Source: Schumannella luteola
Lineage (GTDB): Bacteria; Actinomycetota; Actinomycetes; Actinomycetales; Microbacteriaceae
DNA length: 64,000 nucleotides
Direction of reading: 5' to 3'
NCBI RefSeq assembly: GCF_013408685.1
Contig: NZ_JACBZY010000001.1
Span: forward strand, 3,690,751-3,754,750
Shown: positions 16,580-23,469 of the stretch, piece after piece
Position numbering within the stretch: the stretch's first letter is position 1
How the letters are laid out: each line of letters begins with the position of its first letter
Program-made: the position numbers and the translations under genes
The notes under the pieces: generated by a model
What the model saw: only the letters and a program-made list of their open reading frames with translations
The model's database searches: none
Told to the model about the DNA's origin: nothing

Positions 16580-16618
16580 CCGGAACCGCATTCCGGAACT
16601 ATACGGAACGTTGTTCCG
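16580..16618. promoter_or_regulatory. Two related operator-like inverted repeats
   Basis: CCGGAA-CCGCA-TTCCGG (16580-16596) and CGGAAC-GTT-GTTCCG (16604-16618) share the half-site CGGAA. They lie between the divergent aldo/keto reductase and TetR genes, the second one only 17 bases before the TetR start. Binding by the TetR protein is the simplest reading. Confidence 0.65.
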
Positions 16619-16635
16619 GTTTTGCAAGGAGCCCC

Positions 16636-17250
16636 ATGTCCGCATCCCCTCCGGTGTCCGACTCGAGCGCGCCCCCGAGCACGCCGGCGTCGGCCCGCCG
16701 GCCCCGCGCCGACGCCCAGCGCAACCTCGCGACGGTGGTCGCCGCCGCGAAGGAGGTCTTCGCCGAGAGCGGCGTGGATGCGCCCATGCGCGAGATCGCC
16801 GCGCGCGCCGGGGTCGGCGTCGGCACCATCTACCGCCACTTCCCGCAGCGCTCCGATCTCGTCAAGGCCGTCTTCACGACCGAGGTGGATGCAGCGGCCG
16901 CCGACGCCCCCGCGATCGCCGCGGCGCACTCCCCCGGCGACGCGGTCGCCGCCTGGCTCGTGCGCTACACCCGCTTCGTCGCCGCCAAGCGCGGGCTCGG
17001 GGCAGCGCTTCACTCCGGCGACACCGCCTATGCGGCACTGCCCGACTACTTCCTCGGCACGCTCGGACCGGTGCTGCGCGGCCTGCTCGACAGCGCCGAG
17101 GCGGCGGGTGAGATCCGTGCCGGCATCGAGCCCGAGGATCTGCTCGTCGCGGTCTCCCGCCTCAGCTCGGGTCAGGACGCCGCCCAGTCGGAGCGCCTCG
17201 TGCACCTGCTCGTCGACGGCCTGCGCTACGGCGCGGGGAGCTCGCGATGA
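16636..17250 (+). CDS. TetR family transcriptional regulator
   Basis: 204 residues. After a Pro/Ser-rich tail, the helix-turn-helix MREIAARAGVGVGTIYRHFP (about residues 51-70) is typical of TetR. The C-terminal domain (GEIRAGIEPEDLL) resembles the SCO-type TetR regulators common in actinobacteria. AAGGAG precedes the ATG. It diverges from the aldo/keto reductase, and its last codons overlap the start of a GntR gene (ATGA). Confidence 0.9.
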   Translation: MSASPPVSDSSAPPSTPASARRPRADAQRNLATVVAAAKEVFAESGVDAPMREIAARAGVGVGTIYRHFPQRSDLVKAVFTTEVDAAAADAPAIAAAHSPGDAVAAWLVRYTRFVAAKRGLGAALHSGDTAYAALPDYFLGTLGPVLRGLLDSAEAAGEIRAGIEPEDLLVAVSRLSSGQDAAQSERLVHLLVDGLRYGAGSSR

Positions 17251-17990
17251 GCAGGCCGAGACGGGCGCTGATCCGCTCGTCCCCGATCCCGCTGCACGAA
17301 CAGCTCGCGCGCATCCTCCGCGGCCGCATCGTGAGCGGCGACTGGGGACCCGGCCAGCGCATCCCCTCGGAGAACGAGCTCGCGCTGGATTTCGGCATCA
17401 GCCGTATGACGGCGCGCCAGGTGCTCGTCCGGCTCAGCGACGAGGGCCTGCTTCGGCGTGTGCAGGGCAAGGGCACCTACGTCGCCGGCGATGACTCGTC
17501 GCGCAACGGGGCCGAGGATCATGTCGGCATCCGCGCACGGCTCGAACGCCAGCATCCTGATGCCGCGGTCGAGGGCATCGACGTCGCGCGTGTCTCGGCC
17601 GAGCCCGATGTCGTTCGCGCTCTTCGCCTCGAGCCGACGGCGACCGTGCACCGCGTGAGCTGGATTCGACGGTCGGGAGCTGTCCCTGTCAGCGCAGGCG
17701 AGATCTTCGTGCCCGACCATCCCGTCGCCGATATCCCCGACGACATCTCGCTAGCCCGATTGCCTCCCGCCCTCGCCGCTCAGCACGGCCGCAGTGTCGA
17801 CACCGTCACCGAGGTCCTTCACGCTGCCGTTTCGACCGCGCCGCTGTCCGATCTCCTCGGCATAACCGACGGCGCCCCCCTGCTGGTCGTCGAACAGACG
17901 ATGACAGCGCACGAGGCCGCGCCGGTCGAGTACAGCCGAACCTTTTTCCGCGGCGACCTGGTCAGGTGGGAGACGACGACGCACTTCTGA
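17247..17990 (+). CDS. GntR family transcriptional regulator with UTRA domain
   Basis: 247 residues. The winged helix at about 15-80 includes GQRIPSENELALDFGISRMT and LLRRVQGKGTYV, the HutC/FarR-type signature. The remaining part is the UTRA ligand-binding fold, ending in VEYSRTFFRGDLVRWET. These regulators sense small metabolites. Its start overlaps the TetR stop by 4 bases, so two different regulators are translationally coupled. No target is obvious downstream, because the next gene is convergent. Confidence 0.9.
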   Translation: MSRPRRALIRSSPIPLHEQLARILRGRIVSGDWGPGQRIPSENELALDFGISRMTARQVLVRLSDEGLLRRVQGKGTYVAGDDSSRNGAEDHVGIRARLERQHPDAAVEGIDVARVSAEPDVVRALRLEPTATVHRVSWIRRSGAVPVSAGEIFVPDHPVADIPDDISLARLPPALAAQHGRSVDTVTEVLHAAVSTAPLSDLLGITDGAPLLVVEQTMTAHEAAPVEYSRTFFRGDLVRWETTTHF

Positions 17991-18049
17991 GCCGTCGTGC
18001 TCCGTCAATTCCATCGGAATCCCGGCTACATGATCGATCTCTGATCGTG

Positions 18050-19606
18050 TCAGCGCCCCGCCGAGCGTCGCAGCGCGTCGGCGGTGCGCAGACTCAGCGC
18101 CATGATCGTCAGAGCCGGGTTCGCGGCGAGGGCGCTCGGGAAGACCGAGTTGTCGCAGATCCAGAGGTTCGGCACCTCCCAGCTGAGACCTTCGTCGTCC
18201 ACGACCGAGTCTCCCGGGTCGGAGCCCATGCGCGCCGTGCCGATCGTGTGGGCCGTGCGATCGAGCACGATCGTCTCGCGCGCCCCCGCCGCCTCGACGA
18301 GCGCGACCATGGTGCGGATCGCGTGGGCGCGGAGGCGCTTCTCGTTCTCGCCGGCGCTGAAATCGACGCGCACGCGCGGCAGGCCGTCGGCGGCGATCTC
18401 ATCGCTCAGCGTGAGGCGGTTGCCGTCGTCGGGCAGGCACTCGGCGTTGATGCCGACGCCGGCGAGGTGACGGTAGTCGCGCATCCACCGCATCAGCTCC
18501 GCCCCGCGGAGCCCGCCACCGCGGGCGAGCGTCGTCGCGAGGGTCTGCGGCTGCGCGCCGAGGCTCTGGATCAGGTATCCGCCCGCGAAGTCGGCATCGG
18601 ATGGGCGCAGCAGATCCTCGGTGATGATGGACGAGGGGTACCCGCGGTAGGCGCGCATGTCCTCGTCGTAGCGCCCCCACACCTGGGTGGCGCCGTGGGC
18701 GAGGAAGTTGCGGCCCACCTGGCCGCTGCCGTTCGCGAGACCGGTGTGCAGCAGCAGACGCGGCGTCTCCACGCCGCCCGCCGCGAGCACGAGAGCAGCC
18801 GTGCGCTGGCGGCGGAGAGCGCCGTCGCGACGGTAGACGACCGCACTGACGCGGCCCCGCGCATCCGTCTCGATGTCGACGACCATCGCGCCCGAGCGGA
18901 TCTCGGCGCCGCGGGCGACGGCGAGCGGCAGATAGCTCGTGTCCATCGTGACCTTCGCGCCCGTGCGGCAGCCCTGATGGCAGGTTCCGGCGTTGACGCA
19001 GGCGTGCCGCAGGCCCCAGTGCTCCTGCTCGCGGTCGCGGGTGGCGACAGCGACCGGGCCGTCGGTCGCCGTGATGCCGAGGGCCTCGGCCCCGCGCAGC
19101 ATCGCCGTGGAGGAGGCGTTGCGCGCGACCGGAGGCATCTCGTAGCGGCGCGAGGGATCCCAGGGGTAGCGCTCGGGGCCGGAGATGCCGACGAAGCGCT
19201 CGACCTGCTCGATCCAGCGGGTCAGCTCGGCGTGCGCGATCGGCCAGTCGCGTCCGAGACCGCTCTCGCTGCGCAGTCGCAGGTCGCGCGCATCCGGCCG
19301 CGGAGCGAAGGCGCCCCAGTGCAGCATCGAGCCGCCGACACCACGACCCGAGTTGTTCGGGCCGAAGGCGGTGGCGTCGGCGCCGCCGCTGAGCCGGTCG
19401 TCCATCCAGTTGATCTGCTGGGCGGCGAGCATCTCGTCGGGGGTGTGGTCACGCGGCTCGGTGTTGTCGCCGGCTTCGAGGGCGACGACACGGAGACCGT
19501 GCGTGGCGAGGGAGGCGAGCAGCGGAGCGCCGCCGGCGCCCGTGCCGACGACCACGACATCCACGGTCTCGTCATCGGAGTAGGTGCGCTGGCGGTCGAG
19601 CCTCAT
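18050..19606 (-). CDS. GMC family FAD-dependent oxidoreductase
   Basis: 518 residues. The N-terminal FAD fold is VDVVVVGTGAGGAPLLASL, and the C-terminal GMC segment is AHTIGTARMGSDP with NLWICDNSVFPSALAANPAL. A Cys cluster (NAGTCHQGCRTGAK) is like that of gluconate/sorbosone dehydrogenase-type GMC subunits. These enzymes oxidise sugar or alcohol hydroxyls. The gene before it encodes a protein whose C-terminus looks like the small subunit (subunit 3) of such dehydrogenases, and the two overlap by 4 bases, supporting a functional pair. Confidence 0.9.
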   Translation of the reverse strand: MRLDRQRTYSDDETVDVVVVGTGAGGAPLLASLATHGLRVVALEAGDNTEPRDHTPDEMLAAQQINWMDDRLSGGADATAFGPNNSGRGVGGSMLHWGAFAPRPDARDLRLRSESGLGRDWPIAHAELTRWIEQVERFVGISGPERYPWDPSRRYEMPPVARNASSTAMLRGAEALGITATDGPVAVATRDREQEHWGLRHACVNAGTCHQGCRTGAKVTMDTSYLPLAVARGAEIRSGAMVVDIETDARGRVSAVVYRRDGALRRQRTAALVLAAGGVETPRLLLHTGLANGSGQVGRNFLAHGATQVWGRYDEDMRAYRGYPSSIITEDLLRPSDADFAGGYLIQSLGAQPQTLATTLARGGGLRGAELMRWMRDYRHLAGVGINAECLPDDGNRLTLSDEIAADGLPRVRVDFSAGENEKRLRAHAIRTMVALVEAAGARETIVLDRTAHTIGTARMGSDPGDSVVDDEGLSWEVPNLWICDNSVFPSALAANPALTIMALSLRTADALRRSAGR

Positions 19607-21066
19607 GCCTCGCCTTCCGTCGTCGATCGGCCCGCGCCATTGGTGATGCCCGGTGGTCGCGCAGCCGGGTCAGGCAGCGGCTCCCAGCTCTCGGCGCGAT
19701 CCGCGCGCAGCTCGGCGAAGCCCGACTGGCGTTCGGTGTCGCCGCCGGTCGCGACACCGTCGAACCCGATGAGAGCCATGGTGGCGGGATGCGCGAGCCA
19801 CTGCCGCGTCAGGTCGACCGCCGCGTCCTCCAGCCAGGGTTCGAGGTCGCCCTCCCCGAGCCGGTCGAGCGCCTCGCCGCGGGCGTCGGCATCGGGGATG
19901 CGCGCCCAGTCGGCGAGCGCATCGAGTCCGCGACGGTAGGCCTCGGGATCGGAGGGCGCATCCGCCGGACGCCAGCCGTCTCCCACGCCGGTCGCGAGCT
20001 GAGCATCCACGCGGGCGGCGAGGTCGATCGCCGGACCGGGCTGCGGCACGAGGTGGTCGGCGAGCAGCCTGAGGCGGTCGAGCTGCTCGGTGTCGAGCAC
20101 GTTCGGCGCATAGTCGGGGTCGTCGGCGAGGGCGCGCGCGGCGAGCGCCGCACGCGTGCGCGACGTCGTCCTGGCCGAAGCGAGCACGCGCCCGAAGTCG
20201 CTCGGGACGGTCGGGCCGAGCCCGGCGCGTTCACGCCAGAAACGGCGCACCTCCGCGGCGAGCGCCGCGGGCTGCTCGATCGGGATGAGGTGGGCGGCGT
20301 CCGCGATCTCGCGCACCTCGGCACGCGCGAAGTGGGGCGCCGTGAGCCGGCGCTGCGCATCGGCGTCGAGGTCGCCGTCGGCGACGCCGGCGAGGATCAG
20401 CGCGGGAACCGGCGACGGGGTCGCCAAGTCGGAGCCCGAGACGGCGACCGACCAGTCCTCGCGGCTTCCGCGCTCGAGCCAGGCGCGCCACGCCTCGGGG
20501 CTCGCCCGGTGCACATCGTCGGTCGCGCGATCGAGCTCGGGGCGAGGCAGGGCGTCGTGGTCGGCGGCGTCGGAGTCGGCGAGATCCGCCAGCACGAAGC
20601 TGCGGGCGTGCAGTTCGCTGACGCGGCCTTCCGCGGCCCAGTTCAGCATCGCCGCACGCCGGGCGTCATCCATGGGCTCCGGCGACGGCGGCGACGACGC
20701 GACCAGCACGACGCCGGCGAGCCCGAACAGCGGGGCCTCGCCGCGGAGCGTCCGCGCGGCGACGACGGTCGCGATCTTGCCGCCCATGCTGTGGCCGAGC
20801 AGCATCCAGCGCGCCGGGGCGATCGTCGCGATGCGCTCGACGACCGACCGCGCCATCGCATCCACGTCGGTGCCGGCGGCGGTCCCCTCCGCATCGGAGA
20901 GATCGCCGAAGCCGGGCAGGTCGAGGCCGACGACGTCGATCTCGTCGGCCAGCTCGGCGCGCAGCGCGTCGAACTCGCGGGCGCTCGAGCCGAGCGAGTG
21001 CAGCGCGAACAGAGTCGGGCGCCCGGGGTCGGCGTGCGCCGACGGTCCGGGCGCTCCGGCGTTCAG
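19603..21066 (-). CDS. Alpha/beta hydrolase fused to gluconate 2-dehydrogenase subunit 3-like domain
   Basis: 487 residues if started at a CTG. Residues about 15-280 are an alpha/beta hydrolase: FALHSLGSSAREF (oxyanion loop), LDLPGFGDL and the nucleophile elbow LLGHSMGGKIA, with a late His in DAAHLIP. Residues about 295-460 (TEQLDRLRLLADHLVPQ, RRGLDALADWA, LTRQWLAHPATM) resemble the gluconate 2-dehydrogenase subunit 3 family. The first GTG (20865) would remove the oxyanion strand. CTG 21066 has GAGGAG 5 bases upstream and overlaps the preceding stop as CTGA, so it is preferred. It is coupled to the GMC oxidoreductase downstream. Confidence 0.75.
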   Translation of the reverse strand: MNAGAPGPSAHADPGRPTLFALHSLGSSAREFDALRAELADEIDVVGLDLPGFGDLSDAEGTAAGTDVDAMARSVVERIATIAPARWMLLGHSMGGKIATVVAARTLRGEAPLFGLAGVVLVASSPPSPEPMDDARRAAMLNWAAEGRVSELHARSFVLADLADSDAADHDALPRPELDRATDDVHRASPEAWRAWLERGSREDWSVAVSGSDLATPSPVPALILAGVADGDLDADAQRRLTAPHFARAEVREIADAAHLIPIEQPAALAAEVRRFWRERAGLGPTVPSDFGRVLASARTTSRTRAALAARALADDPDYAPNVLDTEQLDRLRLLADHLVPQPGPAIDLAARVDAQLATGVGDGWRPADAPSDPEAYRRGLDALADWARIPDADARGEALDRLGEGDLEPWLEDAAVDLTRQWLAHPATMALIGFDGVATGGDTERQSGFAELRADRAESWEPLPDPAARPPGITNGAGRSTTEGEA

Positions 21067-21344
21067 TGACGCTCCTCAGAGCGGAGGGCGAGTCCGAGCG
21101 CGAAGAAGGTCGGCGCCCAGTGCCCCACGAACAGCCCCCAGCGATCCGACTGCGCTCGGTCGTCGCCGGGCTTCGCCCGCGACGCGAGCCAGGCGAGGAA
21201 GCTCAGCGCGATCGATCCGAACCCGGCCGCGAACGCCCACTCGCTGCGGATGCCGCCGCGGTGCAGAGCGCCGATGGGGTCGAGCGGTCCGGCCTGGACG
21301 GCCTTCTTGAGACGCTTCATCGCGTCGCGCTGGATGCTGCTCAT
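21063..21344 (-). CDS. Small membrane protein
   Basis: 93 residues, not recognised. A basic amphipathic start (RDAMKRLKKAV) is followed by two hydrophobic stretches, WAFAAGFGSIALSFLAWLA and LFVGHWAPTFFALGLAL. It is the first gene of the unit with the hydrolase-fusion and GMC genes; its last codons carry the Shine-Dalgarno sequence of the next gene. A membrane anchor for the dehydrogenase is possible but only inferred. Confidence 0.75.
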   Translation of the reverse strand: MSSIQRDAMKRLKKAVQAGPLDPIGALHRGGIRSEWAFAAGFGSIALSFLAWLASRAKPGDDRAQSDRWGLFVGHWAPTFFALGLALRSEERH

Positions 21345-21377
21345 GGTGTCCTCTTCTCGTCGTTCGATGGATACGGC

Positions 21378-21944
21378 TCAGGCCGCCGCGAAGGCGGTCA
21401 CGAGCTCGCGGGTGAAGTCGTCCAGGTCGTCGGGATCGCGCGAGGTGACGAGCGTCCACCCCGCTTCGCGGTCGACGTGCACGCTCTCATCGACCCAGGT
21501 GGCGCCGGCGTTCGTCAGGTCGGTGCGCAGCGAGGCGTAGCTGGTGAGGGTCTTGCCGCTCACCCTTCCCGTCTCGACGAGCGCCCAGGGTCCGTGGCAG
21601 ATCGCGGCGATCGGCTTGCCTGCCTCGACGAAGTCCGACACGAAGGCGATCGCGTCGTTCTCGAGACGGAGCGAATCGGCGTTGATGGTTCCGCCGGGGA
21701 TGATCAGCGCGTCGAAGTCGGCGGCGTCGGCTGCGCTGATGGTCAGATCCGCGGCGAGGGTCGCGCCCGGGTCCTTGTCGCCGACGAGCGTCGCGACGTC
21801 GCCTTGCTCGACGGCGACGATGACGGCCTGGCCGCCCGCGTCGATGACCGCCTGGCGGGGGCGGACCAGCTCGTCCTGTTCGATGCCGTAGTTGGTCACG
21901 ACGATCGCGATCTTCTTGCCGTGCAGCTGCGAGGAGTCGGTCAT
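21378..21944 (-). CDS. PfpI/DJ-1 family type 1 glutamine amidotransferase-like protein
   Basis: 188 residues. The nucleophile elbow is AAICHGPWALVE with Cys116-His117, and the start KKIAIVVTNYGIEQDEL has the family's Glu. Close relatives (YraA, PfpI) are stress-induced deglycase/chaperone-like or protease-like proteins. GGAGG precedes the ATG. It sits at the edge of a group of stress-type genes. Confidence 0.9.
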   Translation of the reverse strand: MTDSSQLHGKKIAIVVTNYGIEQDELVRPRQAVIDAGGQAVIVAVEQGDVATLVGDKDPGATLAADLTISAADAADFDALIIPGGTINADSLRLENDAIAFVSDFVEAGKPIAAICHGPWALVETGRVSGKTLTSYASLRTDLTNAGATWVDESVHVDREAGWTLVTSRDPDDLDDFTRELVTAFAAA

Positions 21945-22220
21945 GGAAGCCTCCGATGAATCGAGATCATCCGGGTGGCGATGCGGATCGCACCAGTCCC
22001 GGGAGTCGCGAGCGACGCTACGAGCGCGGCGACGATGCCGGTGCGCGTTCCCAGCGGGCGCGCATCCGACGGCCACCTGACACGCACCCGATGGTCCCGC
22101 CGGCCGCAGAAGCCGACCGTGACCCGACCGCCGCCTGTGCGCGGGCAGGGATCCCGCCCGCGCCCGGGCGCGGAGGCGTGGGATGACTTCCACGACCTGC
22201 AGACAACGGAAGGAGCGACC

Positions 22221-22460
22221 ATGAGCGACCAGAACCTGCCCGCCGGAGCGAGCGAGGGACCGGGCGAGGAGCTGGAGAACAGCGAGATCGCGCCGCACGG
22301 CACGCCGAGCTCGGTCCCGGGCGACGACGGCAGCAGCGGAGTGCCCGGCGCGGACGGCGACGGCGTGCAGGGCACCGACCCCGACGTCGTGCCGGACGGC
22401 TCGGCGCCCGACACCGAGGGCGACGACGACCCGAGTTCGGGCGGCGCCCCGCAGAGCTGA
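22221..22460 (+). CDS. Acidic, disordered small protein
   Basis: 79 residues, rich in Gly, Asp, Pro, Ser and Glu, with no hydrophobic core and no recognised domain. The start has a strong AAGGAG. A perfect terminator hairpin follows directly, which supports it being a real transcribed gene. The 270 bases before it hold no other convincing gene. Small hydrophilic proteins of this kind often belong to stress regulons, but that is inference from context. Confidence 0.65.
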   Translation: MSDQNLPAGASEGPGEELENSEIAPHGTPSSVPGDDGSSGVPGADGDGVQGTDPDVVPDGSAPDTEGDDDPSSGGAPQS

Positions 22461-22477
22461 TCTCGCCGCACTGCGAC

Positions 22478-22516
22478 AGACGAACGCCCCGGTCGGACCG
22501 ACCGGGGCGTTCGTCT
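22478..22516. terminator. Bidirectional terminator
   Basis: Arms of 19 bases beginning AGACGAACGCCCCGG (22478-22496) and their exact complement (22498-22516), separated by one base, so a few central pairs open as the loop. It sits between the convergent small acidic gene and the SDR gene. Confidence 0.85.
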
Positions 22517-22528
22517 GCCGTCGAGCGT

Positions 22529-23425
22529 TCAGGGCGTGATCATGCCGCCGTTCACGCTGAGCGTGGCGCCGACCGTGAAGCTCGACTCCCCCGAGGCGAG
22601 GTAGACGTAGGCGGGCGCGATCTCGGCCGGCTGGCCGGCTCGGCCGATCGGCGCCTCGCTCGATCCGAACTCGGGCAGGCTCTCGGGGTCGACGCCCTGC
22701 GTGACCTGCAGCACCGACCAGGTGGGCCCGGGGGCGACCACGTTGACGCGGATGCCGCGCTCGATCAGCTGCTGCGCCATCCCCTTCGAGAGGTTGTTGA
22801 TGGCGCCCTTCGTGGCGGCGTAGTCGAGCCGGTCGGGCGCCGGCGAGTAGGCCTCGGCGGACGCCGTGTTGATGATCGTCGACCCGGGCGCGAGATGCGG
22901 CACCGCGGCCTTGACGATGGCGAAGGCGGCGAAGACGTTGGTACGGAACGTCGCCTCGAACTGCTCTTCGCTGAGGTCGGCGATGTCGGGCACCCACAGC
23001 TGGCGTCCGGCGACATTGACCACCGCATCCAGCCCGCCGAGCTCCTCGACGGCGCGCGCGACGAGCTCGGCCGGGAAGCCGCGCTCGCTGAGATCGCCCG
23101 GCACGCCGACGCCGATGCGTCCGGCGGCGCGGATGTGCTCGAGCACGTGATCGGCGTCGCTCTGCTCCTCCCGCAGGTAGCTGATGACGACGTCGGCGCC
23201 CTCGCGCGCGTAGGCGATCGCCACCGCGCCGCCGATGCCCGAGTCTCCGCCGGTGATCAGGGCCTTGCGGCCCGCGAGCCGCCCGGTCCCCCGGTAGGTC
23301 TCCTCGCCGAGGTCGGGAACCGGATCGGCCTGCGACTGCAACCCCGGCTCGGGCTGCTGCTGCACGGGCGGTGAGATCACCGGGTAGGCGTGACGCGGAT
23401 CGATGAAGCGGTACTGGTCGGACAT
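22529..23425 (-). CDS. SDR family oxidoreductase (general stress protein 39-like)
   Basis: 298 residues. An N-terminal extension with DPVPDLGEETYRGTGRL is followed by the cofactor motif TGGDSGIG, the NVAG motif and the catalytic DYAATKGA (Tyr and Lys) with Ser in NTASAEAY. The extended SDR type matches the general-stress YdaD/GS39 group in Bacillus. The start at 23425 is chosen for AAGGAG 8 bases upstream. It is a paralogue of the protein at 27309. Substrate unknown. Confidence 0.9.
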   Translation of the reverse strand: MSDQYRFIDPRHAYPVISPPVQQQPEPGLQSQADPVPDLGEETYRGTGRLAGRKALITGGDSGIGGAVAIAYAREGADVVISYLREEQSDADHVLEHIRAAGRIGVGVPGDLSERGFPAELVARAVEELGGLDAVVNVAGRQLWVPDIADLSEEQFEATFRTNVFAAFAIVKAAVPHLAPGSTIINTASAEAYSPAPDRLDYAATKGAINNLSKGMAQQLIERGIRVNVVAPGPTWSVLQVTQGVDPESLPEFGSSEAPIGRAGQPAEIAPAYVYLASGESSFTVGATLSVNGGMITP

Positions 23426-23469
23426 GCAGGTCTCCTTCGCTCGCGGGCGGGAATGCGACAGCGGCGCCG

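Noticed and set aside
20643..20865. GTG at 20865 as start of the hydrolase-fusion gene
   Set aside because: It would delete the first beta strands and the oxyanion loop, whose codons are intact upstream; the CTG start with a ribosome site explains them.
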